Positions 46,268 to 61,563 of a stretch of 64,000 bases of DNA are shown piece by piece (the first letter of the stretch is position 1; every line of letters begins with the position of its first letter). The position numbers were made by a program, and so were the translations under genes. Under the pieces are notes generated by a model. That model did not search any database. It worked only from the letters and a program-made list of their open reading frames with translations, and was not told the DNA's origin. Source of the DNA: Hymenopellis radicata (lineage: Eukaryota; Basidiomycota; Agaricomycetes; Agaricales; Physalacriaceae); contig JADNRX010000021.1 in NCBI GenBank assembly GCA_015501595.1, forward strand, positions 1-64,000, in the 5' to 3' direction.

Positions 46268-47523
46268 CTAATATTGGACGTTGGCGACATGGAGCTCTGG
46301 CCACCACGTCAATCGGTCATTCTCTGTGCAATACAAGGAAACCAGACGAAGATTCTTGACCCCCATGGTCATAGGGATGTTGGGTGATGTTCTCAGCGGA
46401 GAAATATCCATGACGGCTTGCTGTTGTAGAGTAAATTTCGACGAGAGAAGCAGCACAACAATCGCGCACCTCGATGCACGCCTTGTAACCCGCTGTGATT
46501 GCATAGGCTAGCCCACCGAGATCAAGACAATCATGGTTGGAGCACTTTGTGGGAATCAGCATGAGGCGCGGCTCGTAGCCGTTCAACTAATGAGCGATGA
46601 GCTGTGACCAAGGACTCGGGATGCCTACGTACATGAAATACCACTCGGATGTTGTCAGTGTCGTAAAGCTCTGGAGGTCGCAGGTCGCCATGTCGGACAG
46701 CATGCTCATCGCCCATGATTCTTCCCATACTCACCCCAGAAAGCGCGCGGTCTGAGCGGTCCTTGGAAGTGAATCCAACGCGACAGATTGCCTCACTGAA
46801 TTTCGGTGTAGGCAGAGCAGATTTGAAGCTTGATTGACCGAGGAAATATTGTTTTCCCTGTACCCAGTTAGATTCTGTGTAAAGGACTGGTTGACAAACG
46901 TACCACAGGTCGGCGCTCAACTGGGGTGTCATATACGGCAACATCGCGACCTCTCAGTGGAAGATCGCGGGAATCACGTTCTCCTGAATAGCAGGTGCCA
47001 TTCTTCGTCTACCGAAGCCCTGTTAGTCGACAGAGGCCCCTCCATACGAGGAGATGTCCTTACCGGAATGAGGAGCCTAGCAGCTACGACACGATCCTGC
47101 ACGCCACAGAATGATTATCGCTTTTAGTCTACCTTGCAATCTTCACGTACCATGGACTTGTTCACACCATAGCTAGCATCCTATAACAACGATGTTAAGT
47201 GTTTCATTATCAGAATCAGTCCAAGTGAACCTTACCAAGAGAAGAGACCTGTCTTTATCCCTTGTACTTTTCCTAGAACCAGATGGGGACGATTGAGGAA
47301 ACTGGGGGACAGCCGAAGACTGGGGCGTTGTTGAACGCGATCCGACATGAAGTGGCACCTGCGCCTGACTCTGGTGAGCATGTCCGTAGGGGGGTTGCGG
47401 GGAGCGAGCGGCCATGGGCGCAGATAAGCCAAGAGAGTTAGGTCCAGGGTGCGAAGTCATGTTAGCAGCAGGCGCGTTGTAGATCGTCGAGGGGTTACGA
47501 GCGTAGGGTACGTTATTGTACAT
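46268..47523 (-). CDS. Unrecognised protein with Pro/Ser-rich N-terminus
   Basis: I do not recognise a family. The N-terminal ~95 residues are Pro/Ser/Gln-rich and probably disordered (SLGLSAPMAARSPQPPYGH). Seven or so exons then join in phase into a compact C-terminal domain: DASYGVNKSM, DRVVAARLLIP, RDVAVYDTPVERRPVGKQYF, PELYDTDNIRVVFHLNGYEP, IPTKCSNHDCLDLGGLAYAI, and an end reading LRLVSLYCTENDRLTWWPEL. The regular splice phases and the well-structured C-terminus argue for a real protein of roughly 300 aa. No signal peptide or membrane helix seen. Confidence 0.5.
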
Positions 47524-47847
47524 GATAGTGGGTGAAAGTAGAAGTGAAGAGGGAGCGCACCGCCAGACTCTTTATAGTGTCCATCTGCGATGGACAATGG
47601 GACAAGCCGCCGGTTGCTTTGAATGCATCCGACCGTTTTGGACCAACAATGCCAGGGAAGAACAAAGGGTAATAGCCTGAGTCAAAGAGGCCCACAAGGC
47701 TTGCATAGTTGCGGACCTGAACTAACTCAAGAAACATGATGAATGATGGTCAGAGCAAAGAGGTTCGTAGCACGTGGTAGATCACAGCAATGGCCTCAGG
47801 TCCTCGCATAAGTTCAATTGTTCAGAATCCCCAGAATGACAGGGACA

Positions 47848-49908
<2,061 letters not shown>

Positions 49909-50682
49909 GATTTCGACTCAAGTTTATAAGGTATGCTCCAAAGCACGCCGTGATTGCCTAAACCATTCAAGTCTGCTGCACCTGACTGGCAGTGACGGGG
50001 AGGTGATGTATCACAAGGCCAGGAAAGAGAGCGAGTTCTCGCCACCAACACATGGTGGTCATGGTGAAGGAGCGGAAGCATAGCGGAAGCGCCGAAAACG
50101 GTAAACATGTTACCTCGCTCTTCGGCCGCCATATCCGCACAGAATGAAATCTTGGTTCAACAGTCGAAGATTGCTTAATGTACAGAATCCAGATAACATG
50201 TCATTGCTCGAGGTGTATCTGACTTCGGTTTACCATACCATCGGCTCGTAGTCCTCTGCTACAACACTCAGGCATCTATTGGTTCCTTCTTCGAAAGAAA
50301 ACCTTCTTTGGTCAAAGGAAAACAGACACTAAACAGCCATTCCTCTGCGCTCCGCCAAATCATCGGATCCTCGCCATTTCGCATTACGATGAGGGAAACA
50401 GAGCATCTGGATCACCAGTCAATGCGCGAAGTTTTTCAAAGTGTAGGTAGGTAGGCGTGTTCCCCAACATCTTGAGCTGGGACGACGCGTCAGTCTACTA
50501 TGTTTCTGCCTCCTCAAACCGAGTCAAACGTTTACAACAGGATGAGACGATGGAATGATACAAAACGCGATATCTTGTAACCCCGACTGTCGGACCGAAA
50601 TCCCCGGCTTGCCTTTGGACCACGTCCGTCTCCTTTGAATTCGACTCCGCAGCTCGTCCTGCGCCTTTCCTTGTTATGAGAG
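49909..50682. other. Divergent promoter interval
   Basis: 774 bp between the starts of the esterase and the ARMH3-like gene. No gene or repeat recognised. Confidence 0.5.
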
Positions 50683-53261
50683 ATGAACACGCGCCATCAT
50701 CCATCACCAAGTTCTGTCGGGCAATCCAAATTCATCACGATCTACTCCCGACTGCTCTCTGGGCTTGCAGCGAGCGACATCAGCCCCAAGGAAGAGCCTG
50801 CGCAGTTCTACTCGAGTCTCTTCTTGCTTTCTGTCAACCGAGACTATCTTGAAAAGGAACTGAGAAAGATCCCGACGCATGCTTGCATCGGTCCTCTTAA
50901 GGTTGTATTCCTAGTTTGCGCTTGCAACGTCAACTTCACTTACGCGTAAATCCAGTAGAAACCTCTAAATGAACTCTTTTCATTCGGCTTGGACTACGCC
51001 AAAGATTACTCGAAAGATGAAGAAACGACACTCCACGTCTTGGAGACTCTCGGAATCTTAATCAAATGTTTATTGGAGAAGAACCTGACGGGATGGGAAG
51101 TCATGGAGATCTTTGCAGGCGGTGTCAGTAATAGCGATGCATTCTTTATGGTATGCGATGCTGCATACAACGTGGACCGTTGCTGATACGTCGATAGAGC
51201 TTCGTCGACTTCGTCAATAACGCGTTAATGAACTCGGATCGTTCGGGTGAGGACTACATCTCTATCGAGGGAGAAGAACGACGCCCATCTCACAATATCC
51301 TAGCCAAAATTCGCCATACTACCCTCCAACTTAGTCTGATATTCCTGTGTGGAATAGCGCAACTGAGTCCAGCCGCCTATTTCCTTCGGCGCGATCTGTT
51401 TTCGTCCATAGCCTCTGTAGAACCCTTTTCCTCATGCCTTTAACTTAACTTACGCATTCACTACAGTTCATCAAGAGCCCAGATACTGAACAATACACGT
51501 TCGAAGCGGTTCTTCTTCTTGCCATACTAGCAGACTTCCATAAATCGGATGCTGCAAAGCTCAATCCATATCTGTCGCGAATCAAGGATTCTGACGACAA
51601 AGACCTCATGCGGAAGATCTGCTGGGCTGCTAATTTCGCGCTAACGACATCAATAAAGTACTGCTCATCCCTGTCCGTCGACTTACATGCTCACCAAGAC
51701 TCCAGGCAATATCAGGAGATTTCAGACGATGATATGTCTCCCACCCTGGCCGCAACTTTCAATACGTTTATCTCTTCGCTTCGTCCGGATCGTGCTCTTT
51801 CATCAACGCCGGTGGATCCACCGCGTGAGCTCTTTAAGAGCCAGTACGATCTCTTTTTACTCTTGGAGCAAGGACCTCAACTGAAATGCATTTTCAGACC
51901 TATCGAAGCGACTGTCATTCTTCTTCCGCTCTATGAATTCCTGCGTGGCAATATGCTCTTCTCTTCCATCTTTCTAGAAAGTCTATCGGACGAGGACAGC
52001 CAGTATCATCCACCGTTGACCATCATATCGCTGTCTTCGTATCTCCTAACCCATGCAACGTCTGCATCTCAACCTCGCTCTATAGCATATGCTGGCCTCG
52101 GCCTAAACGTACTTTTGGCGCTTGTAGAGAACGACGCGGCCTTGACTGTGTTTTCCAGACCATGCAAGCAGTACATACGTTTATGTCGGCAGGTTAGGTC
52201 GATCGTACCACTGATGATGCGAAGCTGACTTCTTTACAGCGTTTACCACTTCTGCCCGCTCCAGCACGGACGGGCCGCGTTCCAATATGCGCCCTGCTTG
52301 ACTGTTGTGTACTCTGGTTGCAACATAATTTGCACATACGGCTGGAGGTCCAACTCTATATGTGAGCTTGACTCCGAGCAAACCTTCGTCAGATCTCCAG
52401 CTCACATGCCTGTTAGGAAATGTATCTGGATCTGTCATCGGATCGTTTTCTATTTACAGAAGACGCGGAATCGATTAGGTCGGTGCGCTATTCCATCCCA
52501 AGTATGAGTTACCCATCGGCTTTGGTTTTAGAATACTCATGGAAGGAATTCTGGAGCGCGCTGTTGGGGCTTCTTCACTTTCTGGCTACAAAGATAGACA
52601 GTCTTCTAACGACTGGAGGTGTGGAGCAGCTCATAAGAGAAGTTCGTGCTGCTTTCGTTGTTCTAAGAACTCTTTCTGACCAATGCTCAGACCGTATTAC
52701 TCTTAAACCTCTGCTTATCAAAGTGTGAATACTTCCTACCAGCACCCCGTTCCATTCATGAGCTGATTGTAAGTCTTCTTCTACAATGCACTATCTCTTG
52801 CTCACGACTTGAGTGCTCAGTACGAGCTCGTCCGCTCATCATCCGATCTTCAGAGCCAAGCGGTCTTGATGAAGAAACTCGCGATGCCCGAAGCGACGAA
52901 CAAACGACACTCGTTGAATCAGCAACAGCCGACAGAAGTGTTGATGAGGCTGATTACGACGACGCAATTCTATGAACGGTAAGATTGATTCGTTCGTCTT
53001 TGATTGATTTACTCACACCTCTGTTAGCAAAATTACGGAGGTCAAAGCGAGAACGCCCGGAGAAGCCTTTCGTGCTATTGCTCGTGACATAGATGCCAAC
53101 GGATTGCACGGCGTCGCCGATACACGAGAACCAGAGCCGCTGTATGTCCGGTTTTTGTCGTCGCAATGTGATCCTCATTACTTTATTTCAGTGTGCACTC
53201 TGACGCTGTATTTGGATTCTCCAGATACGCATGTCTCGACGGCCTGGCGTTAATGCCATAA
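50683..53261 (+). CDS. ARMH3 homologue (DUF1741, armadillo-like)
   Basis: Human ARMH3 (C10orf76) binds PI4KB and supports Golgi PI4P production. The sequence is helix-rich throughout: KFITIYSRLLSGLAASDI, LHVLETLGILIKCLLEKN, LQLSLIFLCGIAQLSPAAYF, IAYAGLGLNVLLALVENDAA, ALLDCCVLWLQHNLHIRLEV and YSWKEFWSALLGLLHFLATK, the last two being typical of the DUF1741 C-terminal domain. About ten exons with ~50-nt introns; the final intron (53141-53190) restores LVHSDAVFGFSRYACLDG and the stop at 53261. I saw no obligatory frame break, but internal junctions around 51190-51480 and 52220-52500 were not fully resolved. Confidence 0.75.
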
Positions 53262-53317
53262 TCGTTGACTATTATTCTCTTTTGATTGTAATGTAGCACC
53301 CTATGAGTATTCATGTA

Positions 53318-55617
53318 CTACACCATAGGCTGCGTAAACTTCGCTGGAAGCTTCTCCCACTCCCCAGGTAAATACTTCTCCACACGCTGCTGAATAGCGT
53401 TGAACAGATCCTTGTCTTCCGAAGCAAGACTCAGCAACATCCGCACCGTCGTTTGATCTGGCTGGACATCGCTCCTCGGCATTTCCAGGCACACTGCTTT
53501 CGCCGCCTCGTTGGCCATGCCCAGTCGCAAATAGGCTTCGACGAGACTGTCCCAGTTTTTCTTGTTCAGCTTGTACTTGTCCGCCTCCAACCGCGAGAGA
53601 GCCTGCTTCAGGGAATACGACGACCCGGAGAATGCGCAAACATCGAAGATGATGCTAACACTGGCCTCATCGTATCGCCCGAGAAGAGCATCTGCTCCCA
53701 GACCCTGTATGCATCGCCATAACATTCAAGACGCTGATACAGATTCATCACGGTGTTCCACATCACAGCACTCGGCGACAACGCTGCCTCGAGTGTAATG
53801 AGATCATGAATCCGGCGAACACTGGTTTGTATGCTCCCGCGGTACTCGTAAGCATCTTGACCACTCTTTCGGAGCTGCGTGACTATTCTGCTGTAGGTGC
53901 TAAGGAGGGTGGTGAAGACACGGTCGGACATTGGCGGTAAACCGGCACGCTTCATGTCGTTGGCGATCTGGAAGTACCTGACGAGAGAAGGATTGTGGAT
54001 GCGCTTGCCATAGGTGAGGCTGCTGAAGCCATTAAGGACTTCAATGTAGCCGTGCGAATCCAAATCCTTCTTGTACTTCTCGTATATAGCGAACGCCTGA
54101 TCCTCGGAAGATGCCTGGTGCATTAGGATGACGATCCTGGCGCCGGACACAGTGAATAACGGTATATCTCGCGCTTTCATGTCGTTGGTGAGTTGCTCGA
54201 GAAGGTCCATGGCATTTGGCAGCGAGGCGGCGACGTGTGACAACCCTCGCATGAGGTTCTGGTAGACGTTGAGGTCCGGCCCTTTCGACCGATCCAACCT
54301 GCTATCTTTCTCTCGATACGCAACGAGTGGATGGGAAGCCTTTAGCTCGTTGTATATCGTCAAAGCAGAGAGGTACGAGGCATCCTCGTGTTTGTAGCAC
54401 CATGCCTGTATGATGGGGCCCGCCATCGGCGCGTCTGGCGTAATCCCAGCGGCTTTGGCTGCTTCGTAAATCTCCATAGCTCCAGTAACGTTGTCCTGTC
54501 GTACCGCATTTGTTATCAGATCTGACCAGTGAAAGATTGAAGCCTTTATGCCCGTAACTTCTTCGGCACGCGTGAGATCTGCTACGGATGATGATTTGCG
54601 GAGGATTGCTCTAAGCATCCTCCACTCCGCGCTCGTTTTGCTCATCCAATCTCCGGGCTTGAGCTGAACGAAGAGGTTGAGAGCGGACTGTACTCCGCCC
54701 TTTTGCGCAGCCTCCGACAGCTGGCTACACAGTTCAAGAAACCTCTGCTGTTCTTCAATCACCACGATCTCCTCTCCCGATGCCAGATAATCCTGAAGAA
54801 CGGTTGCAGCGTCCGACGTGAACCCTCGTGACGCATACCCATCATAGAGCATGTCTGCAATCTCGTATCGACCGGAGAGTCCGTCCTCTTTCATGTCCTT
54901 GATCAGAGATCGGAAAGTGAGAAGGCTAGGTCGCGTCCTGTACTCTGTCGCGTTGTCATGTTGCTCCCACAAAGCGCGGATAACGAAGGCGTATGTCTCT
55001 TGGGTGGGCGGGCAGCCAGAACTACGCATTTTACGAATGATATTGAGCAGGTAGTTGGGGGTCTCTTTACCCATGCATGCCTCGAGAATCATATGGTACT
55101 GAAAGAGAGTTGGGAAGACATCTCCTGGCTTCTTGGCTATGTTTCTGATCCAGTTTATCGCGGTAGGGATTTTGTTGGCCTTTATAAGCGCGTGGAGGAT
55201 GATGGTGTGTGTTTCTGTACTCGGATGCATGAGGAAAACGACAGGCATGTCTTCAAGAAGTTTGTCTATGAGTTTAAGGTCTGCCGGGGCCGCGGAGAGA
55301 GCCAAGACCTCGAGCATGGCATTCAGTTGTTGTGTATACGATTCGGGAGGGGAAGTCACGGTCAGCTTGGGGTCGTTGGACAGCGACCATTTGACAGTGG
55401 AGACGAGGCTGGGATAGTGGTTGTGGATGTCATCGCGCTTGGTCGCGGATTTTCTGTAAACGGCAGCAAATTCTTCAATTTTTCGTTCACAAAAGTTGTC
55501 GTGCGCGAGTGTCGCTAGAAGACGCGACCAGAGGTGCCATGACGGCGGGTTACAGTGAGAACGAAGGCGGGCTGCGCCGCTGCTGCCTCCGAGGCGGAGA
55601 GCGGTGCGCAAGGACAT
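53318..55617 (-). CDS. Pentatricopeptide-repeat protein, probably mitochondrial
   Basis: Helical-repeat RNA-binding protein expected in mitochondria. Basic N-terminus (MSLRTALRLGGSSGAARLRS). PPR-like helix pairs recur, e.g. LHALIKANKIPTAINWIRN, YAFVIRALWEQ, MEIYEAAKAAGITPDAPM and MNLYQRLECYGDAYRVWEQM. It is essentially a single long exon, unusual for this window. The frame breaks once, near 53676: the sequence has CGGGCGATAC where continuity of FSG with RYDEASVSIIFDVCAF needs one extra base. After it the frame runs cleanly to 53318. A single lesion in an otherwise perfect ~765-residue protein looks like sequence error rather than decay. Confidence 0.8.
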
Positions 55618-55776
55618 TCATGCGGGCTGCAAGAAATATGTGAGTGCTGATAGCAGATACGAGGACTAGACCCACTCGTGCACGATTGACCGGAAGGAAA
55701 GCTGGTGCCGTGAGAAAGTAGTCCTGAATTTGACCACATCATCAAACACGTCTCTCTCCCTCTCACCTCCACCGCC

Positions 55777-56190
55777 ATGTCTGACAAAATACGTGAATTC
55801 ATCGAGATCCCCCAGCAGTTTGCGCGCGACGGGAACCAGGTGCGCTGCTCGTCGTCTGCACCTCTTGCCGTTGCTAACCTTGCGTTGTAGTTCCTTACAC
55901 GTTGCACAAAACCCTCATCCAAAGGTTCCTACCTTCATGCCCACATATCTTCCCCCTCTCACAGTACCACAGAATACCTTCAAATTTGCAGGGCAGTCGC
56001 CGTCGGATTCGCTGTCATGGGCTTCATTGGGTACTTTGTCAAGCTCATCCATATACCCATGTGCGTCCTCCTACCATTTTCTACACAAAGTTACTTACGC
56101 TTTCGTCAGTAACAACATTCTAGTGTATGTTTTCAGTCCTTCTATTGTCCCAATTCACGACTCAAGCGACTATACAGCGGAGGAGCTTAA
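55777..56190 (+). CDS. SSS1: Sec61 gamma subunit (Sss1)
   Basis: Single-span subunit of the ER translocon. Five exons give about 69 aa: [67 protein letters not shown] and GGA. The last four codons come from a 13-nt final exon (56178-56190) after a GTATGT...ACAG intron, reproducing the conserved GGA-type end. Length and sequence are canonical. It is divergent from the PPR gene. Confidence 0.95.
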
Positions 56191-56570
56191 TCCTAAATTC
56201 CATTCGTTTTCGGTACCCTATTGTATACACCTTTCGGAACAAAATCATTGACCCGATCTCTTCTGTGTCTCTGAGGGCCCAGCATGCCTCGCGCAACGTC
56301 AAGAAAGCTCACTATTTGCCCCGCCACGTATCATTTGCAAATAAAGGGATGTTGTATATCATCGCTGTTACATGGGAGATGAATGGATATGTGCAGGAGA
56401 CGTCCCAAATACTGATGCGGTTGGAGAAGACAATACCCCAAGACTACTATTCTTATTATTGGTCCCCTCGGAGAGCGTACTGTCTGACGCGTTAGAGATT
56501 GCCATTGGAGGCCTTTTGGGTCGCCAAAAACACCACACGCCAAAAAGGTCCTAGTGAAGTGTTAGGTGCG
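56191..56570. other. Convergent 3' flanks
   Basis: 380 bp between the stops of SSS1 and the 7TM gene; no features recognised. Confidence 0.45.
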
Positions 56571-57899
56571 TTATTCCTTGACGAAACCTCGACTGACACG
56601 TTGACTTCCAAAAATGACGACAGCGCAAAGTGGGACTGATGCTTCGACCATGTAAGGCCAGGCTACCGTCCGCGAGTAGTCGGACATGAAAGAGATCGCA
56701 ACACTTCATAGGGCGGTTAGGAAGAGAGGGTGTATTACTCAAGACGGACGTACCAGAACACGACGACCGAGTACAAACTGAACAAGACCACTCGCAGGAT
56801 CAACGAAAGTGAGGTTCTCCTCGTAGCCAAGGGAAAACCTCTGGATATCTGTGACCACATGCGATAATATCTTACAAGGATGACTCCTACGCATAGCTGT
56901 CAGCACGAAGCTCGCATCACGAAAAGTAGGTCACACCTTCCAGGATAATGACTAGGCCCATCGCAGCAGCGCAAAACACGGGGACCCCATAGCGGGAGCT
57001 AGCTAGAAGTGAGTGATTCACGTATCACTCAGTCAAATAAAACACTGACAAGGCCCCGAGGTTATGTATGGTGCAATAGAGACCACTAGACGAAATGTAG
57101 ACCTTTTCGGGATATTTGGCGCCAAGCTAAATTCGTTGGTCAGCGACATCAGCGCTACGGAGTCAACCAAAGATATACCACAGCGGACGCTATGGTAAAC
57201 GCCACCAATACAACGTAGGGTATTCCGAGGCACTATGCAAAGGTCAGGATGTGGCGTCACGAACACACAAAGCTCGAGACGTGCAATTTTAACGTTCAGA
57301 GACCAGCGTCTGTGCGGAGAAGCTCCATGGAACTGGACAGGTTCCTTGAAAGCGTGCCAAATCTAACGTAGAGGTCCATGAGATTGATGTCGCGATAGTT
57401 ACTGCGTATCAATGACGCGCCTGGTATACAACCATTAAACCGGCGATGCCAGACCTGTCATTGTCAATCTTCAGCATGGGTATCAGCATGGATGACGCAC
57501 ATTGGCGGTCCGCCATGAATTAAAGCCGACTGCGCGAGACAGAGGGCGGTAGGAGGGTATGAAGTGCCGCTTTGGCCGCTATAAAGTCTAGCAGTACTTG
57601 CCGTCAGGGAATCCGTCCAGCACCTACCACCACCACACTGAGAACTCACAATATACAATAAGATACAGAATAAATGACCCAGGTGATCCACAAGTTGACG
57701 ACGGTGGGGTGCCGGAGGATGGACTTGGACAGCGCGAATGTGAGGATGAGGATGGGCAGGCCGATCTGGGCACCGGCGATATGCAGCGCGATGTATATGT
57801 ACTTCAAGTGCCCGTTGAACACTTCGATTTCTCCTGGATGCTGTGAGCGCGCGCCTATATGCTTGGGAGGGGGTGCTGACCGCCGGGAGACGAGCTCAT
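56571..57899 (-). CDS. Agaricomycete-type seven-helix membrane protein (GPCR-like)
   Basis: A family common in Agaricomycetes, resembling fungal 7TM receptors but without known ligands. Seen: the start MSSSPG joined by an intron to GEIEVFNGHLKYIYIALHIA, then GAQIGLPILILTFALSKSIL, VVNLWITWVIYSVSYC, the family signature LYSGQSGTSYPPTALCLAQS followed by ALIHGGPPM, VPVFCAAAMGLVIILEGVI, SLILRVVLFSLYSVVVFW and a last helix PYMVEASVPLCAVVIFGSQ before the stop at 56571. Eight or more short exons, typical of the family. Several junctions in 57000-57450 were not fully resolved. Not related to the STE3 pheromone receptors as far as the motifs show. Confidence 0.65.
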
Positions 57900-58275
57900 C
57901 GAGGTTTTGCCCCGGAGGAACGTCGAACCCTCAATGCTGCATCAAACGCGCTAAGATATGAAGGAATGGCTCGGGTGGGCGGTGAGTGGGTGGGTTGAGA
58001 GAGGAAGGATCTGGCTGTCAAAAATATATTTCATCTCATATATGTCAACGACAGAGTATCTGCTCATTGCTTCCGCCCACTCTTCTTGCCGCCCCTCGCA
58101 CGCATATCACGGATTCTGCATTGCCCACTGACTGTTGACAGACAACATTCGCATTCTATTGCCACATGTCACTGCGCGTTGATGATAGACGCCAGACAGA
58201 AACCGGAACAGTCCTTGCACTGGATCGCGTATTACCGGTGGAATAGTAGTATTGTAAATTCTGTATATGTATAAC
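57900..58275. other. Intergenic
   Basis: 376 bp; 7TM promoter on the left, COG1 3' flank on the right. No features recognised. Confidence 0.45.
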
Positions 58276-61200
58276 CTACGCCACTAATATTTCATTGAAC
58301 CTTTGTGGGAGTGATCCATCCGCAGACTTTGCAACTTCCATGACAGGTTGAAATTCGCGCTGATCGACCGACGGTATTCCACAAGGCAGCAGCCCACCGA
58401 GTTTCTCCTGCGTGTTCACATGTAGTCTCGGAGACAGTAAGGCTCCAAAGAGTAATTGAGTCCTTGCCAAGTATTCGCTCGCACCATGCTCTACGCTCTC
58501 TTCATCAGGAACTGTCGTAGCTGGAGGAAGCTGCTGATAGTTTAAGGTGATTGATTAATTCACACTGATTATCAAACTCACCTTCAATTTAGTATCGGCT
58601 TTCAGTTGTTCCAGACGCGCTCGCACAGCATTCCACCCTACGTTTTCACGGTCTAAACTGATCTTCTCGAGGAATGTAATCTCGAAAACGCCTTGCACCG
58701 ATTCAGAGAATGCGGCTTTATCAAACAGCGTATTGATGAACAACTGGAGTGTTTTGTCGACCATATGCGTCTGACGTGATGATTCACGCGCTATGCCTAG
58801 CTTCTGCACAGCATAAGTCAATTCAAGAAGGGAGTTCGTGAGATTCCACGATAATGTTAATGAAGTGGAGGCGGCTAAAACGACTGAGTTACCGAGACGT
58901 CACGACGGGCGGTTTACTTACTGGGAATATTCGTTGATGACGAGGAGTAGTTCGTCGAAACAATGTTTGAGACGGTATATATACGCCATCGTTCAACAAT
59001 CGTCTCGCGTAGTGCCGCTGCTTTTTCTCGAAGGTCTAATTAACCGCGTTAAAGCGCCCGTTGTAAGGTAAAAAGATGGTCCAGGCTAACCTTCTATGGT
59101 GCTGTTTTCGACACACAGGTTGCTCACGAAACTCGAAGTGGACGCCAACTCATTTGCAATTTTGCCAACAAAGACGAGACTCTCCACCTCCGCTTCTACA
59201 AACGTACTTCAGTATCGGCGGAGAATATAAAGATAGAAACCCACCAGATTGCTCTGATATGGAACTTGAGACGTTATCCAATTGTTGCACCACGCGAGAA
59301 CACAACACCATTGCGTCTGGCTGATATTCTGCCTTCAAATCGTGAACTAGACGGCTGCAAAATATTGGTGATCCAATTCAGGATATGCGCTGGTGCTTAC
59401 GTCGTATCGCCATCTTCAGTGCTAAGGACCTGCGTCATATCATTTTGTAGTGCGCGCGCACAAGATTCTAGTGTTCTGAGGACTTCGTCCAATAATGCAG
59501 TTCTACCCAGTAACTGCTTCCTCAGGGATGACTTGTACTTTTGAAAAGAGGCGTCCGCAGGTCCAGTGGAGGCCATGGTTGTTAAAGGAGGATTTTGGAA
59601 GAGGTTTTGCATAGGAAGGGCATCTTGACATTATGAGCGAGCTGATCGTGGAATATAACAAAAAAATATAAACCTGTTTGATGTCCACTGAATGACGACA
59701 CCGCTTGCAGAATAGACTCTCGGAAACTTGTCTCCGCCTGCGACAAGACCAACCTCCATATAGTTGAAATTCGTTTCCGACACGCAGCATCAATAATATC
59801 ACTGAGGCCCTTCGTTTCTTGCTCCTGGAAGGCGTTGAAAGATAAAATCCACTTGCGAAGAGAGTGACGTGTTGTCCAAACATTTTTGACTGTCGAAAGG
59901 TCTACGAACCAGCGGTCCAAAGACACTTTTAAAGTGGTCGTCGCCTTCTCTAGCCATGTTATGACTTCCCTTCTCAGATCGGCCGGGGAGACGCGCGACT
60001 TGGGAGAATTGACGTCGACCGCAGGTTTGTAGAACTTCAGATGAGCGGGCAGTAGCATGAAGTGGGTAGACGAAGGGAGGGTCATAAGAAGTGATTCAGT
60101 CGTCAGTTGTAATTCTGTTGGAAGGGAGGCATAAGCCGAAGACTGCAATGTAGAGTCGGACTGGATGTAGCCCAGAACCGATTCCGCGATGGAAGATGAT
60201 GATGAAGAATTCTCGAAGACATCCCGGGACGTTTTAACAGTCGATGCAATGTTGTCAAGAGCGGCTTGCGTGATATCTTTGATTTGGCGTGCGGTCGGTT
60301 TAGAATCGCCCTGTTCGGGAGGGTGACCATTTGCGGCGCGCCCCAACGAAGGAGACATTGGTGACTTGCCCAAGCCATATGATAACAGAACGGAAAGGGA
60401 CCGACTGCGTTGCGTCAGAAACACGGTAAGAGTTTCTGTTAATGGGCGTGAATCCAGGAGGTGGAGAGTGAGTGCAGTAGCGCAGACATCCTGGAGGCAA
60501 CTTAGCAAGCAACAGGCGTTATTTTATGCGTAACTTACTGTCGACGAAGCTGCGGGCTCTCGCAGCGCCAATGTAGCCTTGTGAACAATTTGTGAGCGAA
60601 ACTGTGAGACCGCTTCCCATTGTCGCCCTATCAGCGGAAATTGTTCCTTAAAGTGCCATGTAAATTGAGGTTATATGGGAAAAGACAATGACGGACTCGA
60701 AGATGTATGCCTTGATCGGCCCAAGTTTCTTCTTCGTGTCGGAGGGCACGATATACAACATCCGAGAGCAGGTAAAGCCACGCAGCCGCAAAGTACTTCT
60801 TCCTCTCTATAAGCCGCCATAGATGTTCTGGAGCGTCCAAGAGTAGTTTGATATGTGCCGAGAGTAATTGCAATGTATGCAGGTGCGTGTCTAATACACT
60901 TCAATGAGCTCAGCAAGGGAATATTTGGATCCAATCGCGCACCTTGAGCGCCATTCGCGATGCTTTTCCTGGGAAGAGGTGGAACCTTCTGGTCCGATAT
61001 AGCACTCTTGGTCTCGTCCAGGGCTTCCAGCAGTCGTTTGGACGAACGTGCCATAGATATTATGGAAGTCGACGCCTGTAGAAGGTCGCGGTATCGTTCA
61101 CTGTGCTTTCGAGTTATATTAAGGTATTGATACGCGTCCGGGGAAGTGACACGCACCCAACCATTAACCGCAGCTCTTCCTGCTTTGCATCGGCATCGGC

Positions 61201-61475
61201 TCTAACCACGTCCGTCAATATTCCATCGTGTCTGAGCAGTGCTGAGGGTACCTAAGTTGGTGCTGCACAAACTTGACCTCAGATACGGTGTACTTGGCGA
61301 ACATTTCATCTGGCTCGAGGTCGTCGGCGGATGGAAGTTTGGATAACGAGAGCTTCCTAGACGAAGAGGAGGAGATTTCCCGGCTCATTGGTAGAGACAT
61401 AGGCTTGGTGGCGTGTCCGTTGGCCATCGACGACGACGAACCGCTCACCGACATGCTAGAGGGTCTGCGCGACAT
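58276..61475 (-). CDS. COG1: Conserved oligomeric Golgi complex subunit 1 (COG1)
   Basis: Subunit of the COG tether for retrograde vesicles within the Golgi. Start chosen at 61475 (MSRRPSSMSVSG); an upstream in-frame ATG at 61559 is possible. After a Ser-rich leader, the N-terminal coiled region reads DEMFAKYTVSEVKFVQHQLR, then YRDLLQASTSIISMARSSKR with LLEALDE, the COG1 hallmark. The centre has HLWRLIERKKYFAAAWLYLL and a long exon with YGLGKSPMSPSLGRA and LRREVITWLEKATTTLKVSL. The C-terminus (LLFGALLSPRLHVNTQEKLG to FNEILVA) is the family end. About ten exons; the 58.83-59.40 kb part was spliced only roughly. Confidence 0.8.
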
Positions 61476-61563
61476 CGTGGCAGCTGCAACTCTTGATCTG
61501 ATTACGTAACCCGATTCTAAAAGACCACTCGACGAGTACTCGACGGTAGACAAAAACATGCTG

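Noticed and set aside
55133..55518. Long plus-strand open frames inside the PPR gene
   Set aside because: They are antisense shadows of a long single-exon coding region.
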